Notes: generated by a model not told the origin, from the sequence alone. 64,000 nucleotides of DNA from Salinibacterium sp. (GCA_015234465.1 JADGNA010000011.1:115681-179680), one strand, 5' to 3'. Counted from the stretch's first letter, positions 8,980-18,806 are shown. Program-made: numbers and translations.

Positions 8980-9801
8980 ATGCCCGCCCATGGAGACCCT
9001 GCGCCTGCCGCACGCCAGACCCTCGAGATCCTGACCCATCTCTCCGCCCAACGGGGGCCCGTCGCCGCGTCGAGCATCGCACACACACTCGCGATCCCTC
9101 GCTCGACCGTGTACCGGCTTCTCGGCGTGCTCGAGGCCGCCGGCTTCGTGATCCACTTCCCTGAGGCACGCCGCTACGGGATCGGCCTCGCAGCCTTCGA
9201 GATCAGCTCCGGCTTCTCCCGTCAGGAGCCCCTCACCAGGCTCGGCGGGCCCGTGCTCGCGACGCTCGTCGACCACCTGGGCGAGAGCGCCCACCTCGCC
9301 GTCCTCCACGGGCGCGACGTCATCTACCTCGTCGAGGAGCGGGCACCCCGCCGACCTTCACTCGTGACCGACGTGGGCGTGCGCCTGCCCAGTCACCTCA
9401 CCGCGAGCGGCCGCGCACTGCTCGCGACCCTGCCCAAGGCTCAGCTCCGCGCCCTGTTCCCGGATGCGAGCGCCTTCGCCCAACGCGCCGACCACTCCGT
9501 CAACAGCTATTCGAAGCTCACCCGGATGCTCGATGACACCCGCACTCGCGGCTACGCGACCGAGGAGGAGGACATCACCCCTGGGCTGGCCTCCGTCGCG
9601 GTTGCCGCACTCGACCACAGCGGGTGGCCCGCTGCGAGCATCGCTGTCACCTTCTCGGCAGACATGCCTCGCGAGCGCTGGCAGGAGATCGCGGGCGAGG
9701 CGACGAGGGCCGCAACGGAACTCTCGCGTCGCATCCGGGGCCGGGCACCGAGCGCAACGCGACCGGAGGGAGGGCCGGCGGGGACGCGCCCGATCAGCTG
9801 A
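8980..9801 (+). CDS. IclR-family transcriptional regulator (hut-locus regulator 2)
   Basis: IclR-type regulator of 273 aa. The N-terminal winged helix is at about 5-65 (IPRSTVYRLLGVLEAAGF), followed by the C-terminal ligand-binding domain (VGVRLPSHLTASGRALLATL). The start is ATG 8980, preceded by AAGGAGA at an ideal distance. It is divergent from hutH across the palindrome at 8928-8947, the classic arrangement for a local hut regulator. Strong similarity to the product at 431 suggests duplication and possibly shared operators. The 3' end overlaps the convergent LOV-GGDEF-EAL gene by 8 bp. Repressor versus activator, and urocanate versus histidine as ligand, cannot be read from the sequence. 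Confidence 0.93.
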   Translation: MPAHGDPAPAARQTLEILTHLSAQRGPVAASSIAHTLAIPRSTVYRLLGVLEAAGFVIHFPEARRYGIGLAAFEISSGFSRQEPLTRLGGPVLATLVDHLGESAHLAVLHGRDVIYLVEERAPRRPSLVTDVGVRLPSHLTASGRALLATLPKAQLRALFPDASAFAQRADHSVNSYSKLTRMLDDTRTRGYATEEEDITPGLASVAVAALDHSGWPAASIAVTFSADMPRERWQEIAGEATRAATELSRRIRGRAPSATRPEGGPAGTRPIS

Positions 9802-12016
9802 GCCACTCCCGCTCGAGCTGCTCGGCCGGCATCGGGCGCGCCAGGTGGTACCCCTGCGCCCTGTCGCATCCGAGCTTCCGCAGCACCTCGTACTGTTCGG
9901 CATCCTCGACTCCCTCTGCGACGACGCGCAGCCCGAGCCCCCGGGCGAAGCCGACGACGCCCGCGACGATGGAGCGGCCGGCACCCGTGGCGCCGGAGAC
10001 GAAGGAGCGGTCGATCTTGAGTTCGCCGACGGGGAGGTTGCTCAGTTGGGTGAGCGAGGAGAAGCCGGTGCCGAAGTCGTCGATCGAGATCACGAAGCCG
10101 AGCTCGCGCAGCCGGTGCAGTTGCGCCTGCGGCACGCTGCGGTCAGAGACCAGTCTCGTCTCGGTCACCTCGAGCGTCAGTCGCTCGTTGGGGAGCCCGT
10201 GCGTGCTGACGGTGCGCACGACCCGGTCAGAGAAGGTGGGGTCCTCGAGCTGGTGCACGGCCACGTTGACCGACATCTCGAGCGGATGCCCGGATGCCGC
10301 CCAGCGAGCCGCATCCGCGCACGCGGTCTCGAAAACGAAGCGACCGATCTCGCGGATCGAGCCGTTGTACTCGGCGAGGGGGATGAAGCGCAGTGGGCTG
10401 ACCTGACCCAATCGCGGGTGGTTCCACCGCACGAGGGCCTCGACCCCCACGAGTGCTCCATCATGCAGCCTGACCTGCGGCTGGTAGTAGACCTCGATCT
10501 CCCCATTGCGCACGGCCGAGCGCAGCTCGGAGTCGAGCCCCGCATCCTGGGGATCCTCGGGCTTCTGGCCTGCCCGGTATGCGAGGCGTCGCGCGGTCAG
10601 GTCGGCGCGGGCGAGGGAGATGAGCCTCTGGGCGACGGTGGGGCCGAAGGCCTCGAAGGCCTCGGTCGGGGACTGCGCAACGTCGGCACTCACGGCTCCG
10701 CCGACCGCGAGCCCCGCGTGGACGGTGTCGTCGCCCACGGCAAAGGGGGCGAGGAAGGCGTCGAGGAGCCGACTCCCCGTGGCCTCCGCATCCTCGGGGC
10801 GGGCTCGGATCACGATCACGAAGTCGTCGCCGCCCAGGCGGGCGACGAAGCCCTCATCGCCGATCGTGCTGACCAGTCGCGCGGCGATCTCTCGCAGCAC
10901 AGAATCCACGACGGCTGTCGGGTAGGTCTCCCTGATGGCGGTGAACCGGTTGACATCGCAGGCCAGCACGACAACGTCGTCGCCACCGTGTTCCGCCAAC
11001 TCGGCCAGCTGTTCGGTGATGTGCTCCTCAAGCATCCGTCGGTTGGGTAGCCCCGTGAGGGCATCGTGCCCCATCGACCAGTCGATCGCCTCCCGAAGCC
11101 GGCTGTGGCCGAGGGCGACACCCGCGAGCCCGGCGATGGCCATCATCCGCTCGCGCAGTGTGTCGTTGAGGCTCGTGGGTGGTGGCGTGCTTGCCCAGTG
11201 ACCGCCGATGATACCGAGGAAGCGCCCCCCGATCTGCACGGGGGTGAGGCCGAGCGCCTCGAATTCGAAGGTCTCCATGAGCTCGCGCGCCCACTCCGAG
11301 CTCGAACGGTGCAGGAGCGCCGGCATGCCCGAGTCCATCAGCTCGGCCAGGTCGGGGCTCTCGGCACGCGTGCTCTCCCAGTCGCGCACCATCTCTGCCG
11401 CCGCGCCACCCCAGCCGCTCAGGCCGGCCATGACGAACCGCGCCGACTCGTCGTCCCAGAAGAGCACCGTCGAGCGGTCGGAACCCCACAGCACCGGCAC
11501 AGCATCCGCAACGATCTGCGCGACCTGGCTACCGGTCGCGGCGCCGCTTAGCTCGCGGGAGACCCGCAGCATCATCGCCGCCGTCTCCTGCCCGCTCTCG
11601 GCAAGCGTGCGGTCGGCCACGAAGTCGGTGATGTCGCGCTGCACGCTCACGAAGTGCGTCGCGACGCCGCCCCGCCGCACGGGAGCGATCGAGAGGCCGT
11701 TCCAATAGGGCGTGCCGTCTTTGCGGTAGTTGAGCACCTCGCCGATGAAGGTCTCCTCCGCCTCGATCGCGGCACGCATCCCCTCGATCAGCTCGGGCTG
11801 CGTCTCGGGGCCCTGCAGCAGCGCGCAGGTCTTGCCGACCAGTTCCGCGCGGTCATAGCCGGTCATGCGGCACACCGCATCGTTGACCGCGACGATGCGC
11901 TCCTCGGCGTCGGTCACGAGCACGCCCTCGTGGATCGAGCCGACGATCATCTCGCGAAGCTCGGGGTCGTTCCCGATGGAGGAGGCCCACGCCCCCGCTT
12001 CCGCCGGCCGTTCCAT
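9794..12016 (-). CDS. LOV/PAS-GAF-GGDEF-EAL protein (putative light-regulated c-di-GMP enzyme)
   Basis: Soluble four-domain signalling protein of 740 aa. Residues ~22-130 are a PAS domain with a LOV signature: C64 in GKTCALLQGPET, N96 in LNYRKDG, N106 in YWN and Q126 in FVSVQRDIT. These are the flavin-contacting and adduct-forming positions of LOV photoreceptors, although the usual Asn and Arg of the NCRF motif are Thr and Ala. A GAF domain follows (~145-290), then GGDEF (~300-470) with the degenerate motif RLGGDDF near 394 and no RxxD inhibitory site. The EAL domain (~480-735) retains VEALVRW, TETRL, DDFGTGFSSL, LKIDRSF and AEGVE. Phosphodiesterase activity is therefore well supported, while cyclase activity is uncertain. 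The start overlaps the Nudix stop (TGATG), making it the last gene of the Tad operon. Confidence 0.9.
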   Translation of the reverse strand: MERPAEAGAWASSIGNDPELREMIVGSIHEGVLVTDAEERIVAVNDAVCRMTGYDRAELVGKTCALLQGPETQPELIEGMRAAIEAEETFIGEVLNYRKDGTPYWNGLSIAPVRRGGVATHFVSVQRDITDFVADRTLAESGQETAAMMLRVSRELSGAATGSQVAQIVADAVPVLWGSDRSTVLFWDDESARFVMAGLSGWGGAAAEMVRDWESTRAESPDLAELMDSGMPALLHRSSSEWARELMETFEFEALGLTPVQIGGRFLGIIGGHWASTPPPTSLNDTLRERMMAIAGLAGVALGHSRLREAIDWSMGHDALTGLPNRRMLEEHITEQLAELAEHGGDDVVVLACDVNRFTAIRETYPTAVVDSVLREIAARLVSTIGDEGFVARLGGDDFVIVIRARPEDAEATGSRLLDAFLAPFAVGDDTVHAGLAVGGAVSADVAQSPTEAFEAFGPTVAQRLISLARADLTARRLAYRAGQKPEDPQDAGLDSELRSAVRNGEIEVYYQPQVRLHDGALVGVEALVRWNHPRLGQVSPLRFIPLAEYNGSIREIGRFVFETACADAARWAASGHPLEMSVNVAVHQLEDPTFSDRVVRTVSTHGLPNERLTLEVTETRLVSDRSVPQAQLHRLRELGFVISIDDFGTGFSSLTQLSNLPVGELKIDRSFVSGATGAGRSIVAGVVGFARGLGLRVVAEGVEDAEQYEVLRKLGCDRAQGYHLARPMPAEQLEREWLS

Positions 12017-12426
12017 CAGGCGCCCCCGACCAGGGGGACAGCGGGAAACACGTGCTCGAGCGTGAGTGGTGCGATGACGGCGTCGCCCGTGTCGGCGGGG
12101 TCGAACCAGCACACCTCGGCGATCTCGGCCGCCGCCGCGACGGGTGCGTCGGTCACGAGCGTGAAGACCTCGCAGTCGACCATCCAGCCCGGCTCGTTGG
12201 CCGCCGCCGACGAGAAGCGACCGAGGGGCGTGAGCGAGTCGGGGTCGACCTCGAGCGTCAGTTCCTCGGCGAGCTCCCGCACGATGGCGTCGCGCGCGGT
12301 CTCGCCCGGCTCGATCTTGCCTCCCGGCTGCATGAAGGCGTGCGTGCCCTGCTTGCGCACGAGGAGAGCCCTGCCCCGGCTGTCGAGCACGAGCGCCGCT
12401 GCGAGGGTGAACACGCCGCCCGTCAC
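12016..12426 (-). CDS. Nudix hydrolase (MutT-like)
   Basis: Small Nudix-fold pyrophosphohydrolase of 136 aa. The Nudix box is at about residues 36-58 (GGKIEPGETARDAIVRELAEE), with the REL and EE metal-binding positions intact and the final Gly replaced. Substrate is unknown: oxidised nucleotides or other nucleoside diphosphate derivatives are typical. The GTG start at 12426 overlaps the tadC stop (GTGA) and its own stop overlaps the LOV-GGDEF-EAL start, so it is translationally wired between a pilus gene and a signalling gene. No pilus role is known for such proteins. Confidence 0.88.
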   Translation of the reverse strand: MTGGVFTLAAALVLDSRGRALLVRKQGTHAFMQPGGKIEPGETARDAIVRELAEELTLEVDPDSLTPLGRFSSAAANEPGWMVDCEVFTLVTDAPVAAAAEIAEVCWFDPADTGDAVIAPLTLEHVFPAVPLVGGA

Positions 12427-13292
12427 TGGAAGGCCTCGACCGCATTGATGATGACGGGGCCCAGCACCATGATGAAGAGCACGGGCATGAGGCACAGCAT
12501 GAGCGGGAAGGTGATCTTGACAGGAATCTTCATCGCCTGCTCCTCCAGCCGCTGCCGTCGCCGCATCCGCACTTCATTCGACTGTATGCGCAGCACGGTG
12601 GAGATCGGCACCCCATAGGCGTCGGCCTGGATGACGGCGCGCACGAAGCGGTCGAGGTCGGGCAGCTGCACCCGGTCGGCGAGCGCACGGTATGCGTCCC
12701 GGCGTGTGACGCCCAGCTGCATCGCCTGGAGCGTGCGGCCTAGCTCCTCTGCGAGCGGACCGCGCCCGTTGTGCACGATGCGCGCGAGGGCCGCCTCGAA
12801 GCCGAGCCCCGCCTCGACCGCGATCGTGAGCTGGTCGAGCGTGTCGGCGAGCGCGGAGTCGATCGCCTTGCGCCGGTCTCCCGCCCGCCCATTGAGGTAG
12901 ATCTCGGGGCCGAACCAGCCCAGCACGACGAGCGCGATCGCGAGCAGCCAGCCGATCGGCGATGCCGTGCCGACGCCGATCAAGACTCCGAGCACGAGGC
13001 CGACTGCGGCGAGCACGATCTTGCGCTGCAGCATCCGCTCGACCTGCTCGGCAGGACGCCCCGCCGCGTCGATGAGCCTAATGACGCGGTCGACGGATGC
13101 CGCGGGCATGACCCTGCGCACGCCACCGCGCGAGGCACCCTGGGTTGCCGTCTTCGTGGCCGCGCCCCCCGCCGCCTCCGCCGCTCCGCGGGAGAGGTTG
13201 CCGCGAGCGTGCGCGTGCGCGTCGGGGACCAGCAGCAACCACCCGAGTGCGAGCACGCCGAGCACGAGCACGGCCATGCCGAGCATCAGCAT
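12423..13292 (-). CDS. tadC: Tad pilus inner-membrane platform protein TadC
   Basis: GspF/TadC-type membrane protein of 289 aa. It has an N-terminal membrane segment (~3-22), a second hydrophobic pair (~92-128), the cytoplasmic F domain (DSALADTLDQLTIAVEAGLG ... AIQADAYGVPISTVLRIQ) and a C-terminal membrane helix (PLMLCLMPVLFIMVLGPVII). With TadB it forms the base on which the TadA ATPase drives Flp pilin assembly. It follows tadB after 22 bp and overlaps the Nudix gene. Confidence 0.9.
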   Translation of the reverse strand: MLMLGMAVLVLGVLALGWLLLVPDAHAHARGNLSRGAAEAAGGAATKTATQGASRGGVRRVMPAASVDRVIRLIDAAGRPAEQVERMLQRKIVLAAVGLVLGVLIGVGTASPIGWLLAIALVVLGWFGPEIYLNGRAGDRRKAIDSALADTLDQLTIAVEAGLGFEAALARIVHNGRGPLAEELGRTLQAMQLGVTRRDAYRALADRVQLPDLDRFVRAVIQADAYGVPISTVLRIQSNEVRMRRRQRLEEQAMKIPVKITFPLMLCLMPVLFIMVLGPVIINAVEAFQ

Positions 13293-13314
13293 GGGCCGCC
13301 TCCCCCGTGTGCGA

Positions 13315-14232
13315 TCACAGCGGCATCGCCACCAGTCGCCGGATCCAGATGCCGCCGATCAGCAGGAGCACGGCCGAGATCCCGAGCAGCGCCCAGCCGA
13401 TCGGCGAGGAGATCATGGGGGCGAGGAAGCCCGGGTTGATGAGACTCAGCAGGAGCGGCACGACGAGCGGCAGCGCCATGAGCACCCAGGCGGAGAGCCT
13501 GCCGTCGGCGCTCAGTGACTGGATCTGGCGTCGCATCTGGTTGCGGTCCCGCAGCGTCTCGGAGACCTGGTCGAGCACCTCCGCGAGGTTGCCGCCCACC
13601 TCGCGGTGGATGTCGACGGCCTGGCTGACCCATTCGAAGTCGGTGCTGTGCATCCGCTGAGCGACGTTGTCGAGGGCGTCGCCCAGGTCGCTGCCGACGC
13701 GCACCTCGTTGACGGCCCGCACGAACTCTCGCGCGGTCGGCTGGGCGGCCTCCTCCGCGACCGTGTCGAGCGCCTTGAGCAGGCTGTTGCCCGCGCGGAG
13801 CGAGCTCGCGAGGAGTTGGAGCGTGTCGGTGAGCTGGTCTTCGAAGCGGCGACGGATGCTGTCGGCCTTCATGCGCAGCGCGATGGGCGTGCCGAGCGGC
13901 AGCACCAACACCGCGAGCACGCCGAGCAGCGGCACCGTGAGCGCGCCCAGGATGATGCCGGCGGCGATGCTCACCGCGAGCGTGCGCAGCACGACGCGAC
14001 CCGGTGTGACGCCCCCACCGGCGAGTTCGATGTCTGCCGTGAGCGAGCCGCGGTACCCCCGCGGCAGCATCCCCGCGACAGCACGCTCGAGGGCGGCGAT
14101 CACGCCGGGTTCAGCTGCGGCATCCGGATTGTCACTCGCGGGCGAGCGGTGGATGCGTGGCGGGAGGATGACGCCGATGACGAGCACCAGCAGGCCGATG
14201 CCGAGGAGCAGGGCTCCGAGCACGAGCTCCAT
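13315..14232 (-). CDS. tadB: Tad pilus inner-membrane platform protein TadB
   Basis: GspF-domain membrane protein of 305 aa, partner of TadC in the pilus assembly platform. It has an N-terminal helix (~1-23), central helices (~80-110), the T2SSF domain ([30 protein letters not shown]) and two C-terminal helices (~245-300). The ATG at 14232 shares a base with the tadA stop (TGATG), so translation is coupled to the ATPase. Confidence 0.9.
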   Translation of the reverse strand: MELVLGALLLGIGLLVLVIGVILPPRIHRSPASDNPDAAAEPGVIAALERAVAGMLPRGYRGSLTADIELAGGGVTPGRVVLRTLAVSIAAGIILGALTVPLLGVLAVLVLPLGTPIALRMKADSIRRRFEDQLTDTLQLLASSLRAGNSLLKALDTVAEEAAQPTAREFVRAVNEVRVGSDLGDALDNVAQRMHSTDFEWVSQAVDIHREVGGNLAEVLDQVSETLRDRNQMRRQIQSLSADGRLSAWVLMALPLVVPLLLSLINPGFLAPMISSPIGWALLGISAVLLLIGGIWIRRLVAMPL

Positions 14233-15620
14233 CAGCGGGCCGCCCTGGGCGAGCCGCTCGGCGGGATGAAGGCGTCGGCCGACACGGTGATGCCGAGCTC
14301 CTGGAAGCGGTCGGCGAAGGCGGGGCGCAGGCCGGTCGGGCGCACGGTGCCGAGGAAGCGCCCGTTGGCGTCAACGCCCGCGGCGTGGTCGAACTCGAAG
14401 GCATCCTGCAGCTGGATGCGATCGCCCTCCATGCCGGCGACCTCTGTGACGTTCGTCACGCGGCGGGTTCCGTCGCGCAGTCGCGTGATCTGCACGATGA
14501 CGTCGACCGACGAGGCGATCTGGTCGCGGATGGCGCGCAGGGGAAGGTCGAGGCCGCCCATGAGCACCATCGTCTCGAGGCGGGAGAGGGCATCCCGCGG
14601 CGAGTTGGCGTGGAGGGTCGAGATGCTGCCGTCGTGGCCCGTGTTCATGGCCTGCAGCATGTCGAGGCTCTCCCCACCACGCACCTCACCGACGATGATG
14701 CGGTCGGGCCGCATGCGGAGGGAGTTGCGCACGAGGTCACGGATGCTGATCTCGCCGCGGCCCTCGATGTTGGCAGGGCGGCTCTCGAGCCGCACGACGT
14801 GGGGCTGCTGCAGCTGCAGCTCGACCGCGTCCTCGATCGTGACGATGCGCTCGTCCTCGGGAATGAACGACGAGAGCACGTTGAGGAGCGTCGTCTTGCC
14901 CGTGCCGGTTCCGCCCGAGACGAGGATGTTGAGGCGTGCCTTGACGCAGGCGTCGAGCACGGTCGCGAGTTGCGGCGTGAGGGTGCCGAAGTTCACGAGG
15001 TCGTCGACCTGGAAGGGGTCACGCGAGAACTTGCGGATCGTGAGGGTCGAGCCGTCGACCGCGAGGGGCGGGATGATCGCGTTGACGCGCGAGCCGTCCT
15101 CGAGCCGGGCGTCGACGAGGGGCGACGATTCATCGATGCGCCGGCCGACGCGCAGCACGATGCGCTCGATGATGTTGCGCAGGTGCTGCTCTGACGCGAA
15201 GCGCACGCGGCTGCGTTCGAGGTGGCCGGAGCGCTCGATGTAGATCTGGTTGGGCCCGTTGACCATGATTTCGGTCACCTCGTCGTCGTCGAGGAACCGC
15301 TGCAGCGGGCCGAAGCCCAGCACATCGTCGATGACCTCCTGGCTGAGGCGGGTGCGCTCCTCGGTCGTGAGGGGCAGCTCCTCCGCCGCGACGATCGTCG
15401 CGAGCTCGCGCCGCACGAGTTCGTGCAACTGCTGCTGCGTGAGGGTCGTGTCGGTCAGGCGGGAGCCGAGGTTGGCGAAGAGCGCCTGCGTCGCGCGCGC
15501 CTTGAGCTTGCCGAGGGCCTCCCGTGGCGGCGGAAGCGCGCCAGTGCGCTCGGCCGTCGGCTGGGGAGCAGGCGCCTGCTCAGCCCTGCGCGCGGCGGCG
15601 AGACGATCGGCGAGGCTCAT
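14232..15620 (-). CDS. tadA: Tad pilus assembly ATPase TadA/CpaF
   Basis: Secretion-superfamily hexameric ATPase of 462 aa that powers Flp pilus assembly at the inner face of the membrane. It has an N-terminal domain, then Walker [14 protein letters not shown] (~235-247), the Asp box, Walker B with [20 protein letters not shown], and the His box [13 protein letters not shown]. Length and motifs are typical of CpaF. The start overlaps the tadZ stop as ATGA. Confidence 0.95.
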   Translation of the reverse strand: MSLADRLAAARRAEQAPAPQPTAERTGALPPPREALGKLKARATQALFANLGSRLTDTTLTQQQLHELVRRELATIVAAEELPLTTEERTRLSQEVIDDVLGFGPLQRFLDDDEVTEIMVNGPNQIYIERSGHLERSRVRFASEQHLRNIIERIVLRVGRRIDESSPLVDARLEDGSRVNAIIPPLAVDGSTLTIRKFSRDPFQVDDLVNFGTLTPQLATVLDACVKARLNILVSGGTGTGKTTLLNVLSSFIPEDERIVTIEDAVELQLQQPHVVRLESRPANIEGRGEISIRDLVRNSLRMRPDRIIVGEVRGGESLDMLQAMNTGHDGSISTLHANSPRDALSRLETMVLMGGLDLPLRAIRDQIASSVDVIVQITRLRDGTRRVTNVTEVAGMEGDRIQLQDAFEFDHAAGVDANGRFLGTVRPTGLRPAFADRFQELGITVSADAFIPPSGSPRAAR

Positions 15621-16792
15621 TGCAGGGCTCCCCGGCGCGTGCGGATGAGCTCGACGAGCTGGCGGAGCGGCTTCACGATCCGCCCCCGGCGAGCGGACTG
15701 CACGAGCGGCACACCCTCATTCGTCGAGAGCCGCACGGAACGATGCGCGGGAATGACGACATCGGCCGACCTGCCGAGCGTGCTCTCGGCATCCGCCACG
15801 ACGAGGCCAGCGCGCGCGTCGGCATTGTTGATGACGAGGTGCTCGCGCTTGGCCCGCAGGCCGAGCTCCGTCAGCACGTCGAACTCCTTGCGGAGGCCCC
15901 GGATGCTCGGCACGTCGAGTCCGCAGACGTAGACGGTGTCGGTGGCCTGCTCCAGCGCGGCGAGGGTGTGCTCCGACAGCCCGGGCGCGGTGTCGACCAC
16001 GACATAGCGGTACTCGTGCGCGAGCTGGCCGAGCAGGTGGGAGATGTGTTCCGCCGTGATGCCGCTCGCGCCCTCCGGGGTCTCGGGCGCACAGACCGCG
16101 AAGAGCCCGCTCTCGTGCTCGGCCAGGAAGGTCTTGAGCACCATCGTGTCGTTGCGCGCGGGGCCGAAGACGGCATCCTGCAGCCAGCGGTCGGGGGTGA
16201 GGCGCAGCGCGTTCGCGACGTCGCCGAACTCGATGTCGAGGTCGACGATCACGGTTGAGCGGGGTTCCGCCGTCGCGAGGCCGACCGCGAGGTTCGTCGC
16301 GATGGTCGTCTTGCCGCTGCCGCCCTTCGACGAGACGACGACGATGAGCTGCGATGCCGGCTCCTCCGCCGCGTGTGCCGAGCTCTCCTCGAGCAGGGCG
16401 GCGCTGAGCCGCTCGCGGGCAGAATCCCGAGCGCTCGCGATCGTCTCGGCCCACACGTCGGGCGCTTCGGCCGGGTCGAGGATGTCGCGGATGCCCGCGC
16501 GCATCGCCGCACGGAGGGTCGCCGCATCCGCCCCACTCACGAGCAGGAGCGCGGCACCCGGCCAGTGCGTCGCGATGCGGTCCGCGAGCACGAAGGAGCC
16601 CGCGACGGCGTCGGCGCCGAGGATGACGGTGTCGGGGTGCTTGCCCCGGATGGGCGCCGTGATGCGCGCGCCCCCGTCGGCCTCCGCCTCGGCGAGCGCC
16701 CAGGCCTCGAGCTCCGTCGCCTCATCGCCGAGCGCCTCCGAGACACGGGCGTGCAGCGCGGTGTCGTCGCTGATGACCAGGTAGTGCTTCAC
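15617..16792 (-). CDS. tadZ: TadZ/CpaE-like localisation ATPase
   Basis: A 391-aa protein with an N-terminal receiver-like domain (~1-125) lacking an obvious phosphoacceptor pattern, and a C-terminal MinD/ParA-type ATPase domain with deviant Walker [20 protein letters not shown] and [14 protein letters not shown]. TadZ/CpaE proteins place the pilus machine in the cell, often at a pole. Starts inside the cpaB stop (ATGA) and overlaps tadA. Confidence 0.9.
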   Translation of the reverse strand: MKHYLVISDDTALHARVSEALGDEATELEAWALAEAEADGGARITAPIRGKHPDTVILGADAVAGSFVLADRIATHWPGAALLLVSGADAATLRAAMRAGIRDILDPAEAPDVWAETIASARDSARERLSAALLEESSAHAAEEPASQLIVVVSSKGGSGKTTIATNLAVGLATAEPRSTVIVDLDIEFGDVANALRLTPDRWLQDAVFGPARNDTMVLKTFLAEHESGLFAVCAPETPEGASGITAEHISHLLGQLAHEYRYVVVDTAPGLSEHTLAALEQATDTVYVCGLDVPSIRGLRKEFDVLTELGLRAKREHLVINNADARAGLVVADAESTLGRSADVVIPAHRSVRLSTNEGVPLVQSARRGRIVKPLRQLVELIRTRRGALQ

Positions 16793-17481
16793 TGTGCCAG
16801 CCCCTCGCGCGTCAGTTCTCCCGAGACCGTGTCGTCGAGGTCCTCGGGCTGTTCCGTGAGCCAGACGCTGCCGTACTCGAGCGAGTAGACGATGCTGCGC
16901 GCCTGCTCCGCCGTGACGGCGAGCGTCACCGTCACGGTCTCGGTGACCTCGGCACCGTCATCCGACACGCCACCCTGCACCCGCAGCACCTGCACGCCGT
17001 CGAGCAGCAGTTGCGTCGAGGGCAGTCCATCCGCCGTCGCGATCGAGACGAACACGCCCACGAGGTCGCCCGCCTGCACCGTGCCACCCACCGCGCGCTG
17101 GGTCGGCAGCGAGAAACTCAGCTGCTGCGTGCCCTCCGGCACGGATGCGTCGCTTTCATCCGCTGCGACGAAGCGTGCGTCGAAGACCTGCTCCCCCGGC
17201 AGCAGGTCGGCGGATGCGACGCGGTCGCCGAGCGCCTCCACCGACGACACGGTGCCCTCAGCGACCGAGAGTGCCGGGAGCTGCTGCACCGCGACGCTCG
17301 TGCCGAGGTCCGCCGCGACCGTGCCCGCAGGCACGAACTCCGTCACCACCAGGACCGGGCGCAGCTCGACCCCTTCGAGGGCGCGCTGTTCCGCATTCGA
17401 GGCGTAGATGAAGACGAGGATCGCCCCCGCGACGGCGAGGAGGGCCGCGACGACGACGGCGATGACACGGTTCTTGAACAT
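16789..17481 (-). CDS. cpaB: Flp pilus assembly protein CpaB/RcpC
   Basis: Exported SAF-domain protein of 230 aa. An N-terminal membrane anchor (~5-27) is followed by the SAF core (VPAGTVAADLGTSVAVQQLP, LLPGEQVFDARF) and an RcpC/CpaB C-terminal domain (VGGTVQAGDLVGVFVSI). In Gram-positive Tad systems it probably acts in the wall zone around the pilus. It begins 9 bp after the tadG stop. Confidence 0.88.
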   Translation of the reverse strand: MFKNRVIAVVVAALLAVAGAILVFIYASNAEQRALEGVELRPVLVVTEFVPAGTVAADLGTSVAVQQLPALSVAEGTVSSVEALGDRVASADLLPGEQVFDARFVAADESDASVPEGTQQLSFSLPTQRAVGGTVQAGDLVGVFVSIATADGLPSTQLLLDGVQVLRVQGGVSDDGAEVTETVTVTLAVTAEQARSIVYSLEYGSVWLTEQPEDLDDTVSGELTREGLAQ

Positions 17482-17490
17482 GTGCTGTGG

Positions 17491-18399
17491 TCAACCAATC
17501 AGTCTTGCGGAGCCGGGCACTGTCGTGCCGCCGGTAGATGTGACGATATCGGGGTGGTTGGGGTTCCACGGCAGGAACCTGCCGACGATGCGGGAGCTGT
17601 TGACCTGGGTCACCTCGAAGATGGCGAACTCGCTGACCCGGTAGCTGTTGAAGATCAGGATGCCACTCGGGTCGTCCCAGAGGGCGACGATGACGGGCGA
17701 GGAGGGCACGCTGCACGAGGAGAAGAGGCGGATGTCGGCGCGCACGCGCTCGCCCATCGTGATCCGCTCCTTGCCGCAACTGAACAGGCCGCCGATGTAG
17801 ACGGCCTCCCTGGGCCACGCGATGACGTTCCCGTAGCAGACGGAGGAACTCGAGAGCCCGTAGGTGATCGGTTGCACCGTCAGCTCGGTGCGCTTCTGAC
17901 AGCCCTCGAGCGCGATCGGGTAGACGTTGGCGCGAGAGACGGTTCCCGCGCTCGTGACCGAGGGGGTCCAGCTTGCCGTCGCCTCAGCCTCGAGGTCGGC
18001 ACCGATGATCCCGAGCGTGTGCATGAGCGAGAAGCTGACGGAGCCCTCGGCGGTCACCGTGACCCGCCTCGACGTCGTGTCGAGCGTCGCGGATGCTGCG
18101 CTGGCCTCGTTCTGGGTGGCCAGCGCGAGGCCCGTGCCGTTCGCTCGGCACTGGGCCGTGTTGCCGGAACTGCAGTCGTTCGCGATCGCGAGCGCCGCGG
18201 CATCCGCCGCGACCTGCAACTGGCTGCGCTTGGCCTCCACGACGCCGTAGTCGACGACGAACCCGAGCATGCCCAGCATGAGCACGCTGAGGATCGCGAC
18301 CATGACGGCCGTCGCACCCTGCTCGTCGCTCCGGAGGTTGAGCAGCACCCTCAGCCGACGGCGCGCCCATGCCGCCAGGGACCCCTCGCGGCGGCTCAC
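17491..18399 (-). CDS. tadG: TadG-like pilus-associated protein
   Basis: Pseudopilin-like protein of 302 aa with the Tad/TadE-G N-terminal helix: DEQGATAVMVAILSVLMLGMLGFVVDYG, then LQVAADAAALAIAND, the usual TadG signature. The Glu that normally follows the processing site is Met here. The remainder is a secreted domain with several Cys. I start at the GTG at 18399, which overlaps the tadE stop (GTGA); an ATG three codons upstream at 18408 is also possible. Confidence 0.85.
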   Translation of the reverse strand: MSRREGSLAAWARRRLRVLLNLRSDEQGATAVMVAILSVLMLGMLGFVVDYGVVEAKRSQLQVAADAAALAIANDCSSGNTAQCRANGTGLALATQNEASAASATLDTTSRRVTVTAEGSVSFSLMHTLGIIGADLEAEATASWTPSVTSAGTVSRANVYPIALEGCQKRTELTVQPITYGLSSSSVCYGNVIAWPREAVYIGGLFSCGKERITMGERVRADIRLFSSCSVPSSPVIVALWDDPSGILIFNSYRVSEFAIFEVTQVNSSRIVGRFLPWNPNHPDIVTSTGGTTVPGSARLIG

Positions 18400-18782
18400 G
18401 CGCCGCACCTCATGACGGCCTTGCCGCTGAGCTCGATACCCCCCGTGAACATCCCGCTGATCGAGTTCAGCCGGTAGTTCACGATCGTGACCGTCACGTT
18501 GGTGCCGGGCGCGCAGGTCGAGGGCGAGACCGCGACGTTCGCCGCAGTGAGCGTGGGCGAGAGCGACGGCGCCGCGGCGACCGCCGTCGACTTCACCTGG
18601 GCAAGCGGCGCACCCAGGGCCGCCGCCCGGGCGCCCTCGCGCGCGGACGCCGTCACCTGGATCTGCGCGTTGTAGATGAGCCCGAACTCGACGATCGCGA
18701 AGATCACCATCAGGAGCACGGGCACCACGAGCGCGAACTCGACCGCGACCGCGCCGCGCTCATCGCCTCGCATCCGTCGCAT
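18396..18782 (-). CDS. tadE: TadE-like minor pilin
   Basis: Minor pseudopilin of 128 aa. A short basic leader ends in DERG, followed by AVAVEFALVVPVLLMVIFAIVEF, the TadE prepilin helix with Glu at +5. ATG 18782 has AGGA just upstream; a longer frame from 18839 would cross the hairpin at 18807-18834. Needs a prepilin peptidase, which is not encoded in this window. Confidence 0.88.
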   Translation of the reverse strand: MRRMRGDERGAVAVEFALVVPVLLMVIFAIVEFGLIYNAQIQVTASAREGARAAALGAPLAQVKSTAVAAAPSLSPTLTAANVAVSPSTCAPGTNVTVTIVNYRLNSISGMFTGGIELSGKAVMRCGA

Positions 18783-18806
18783 GCATTCCTCCCGGGGAAT
18801 ACGCGA

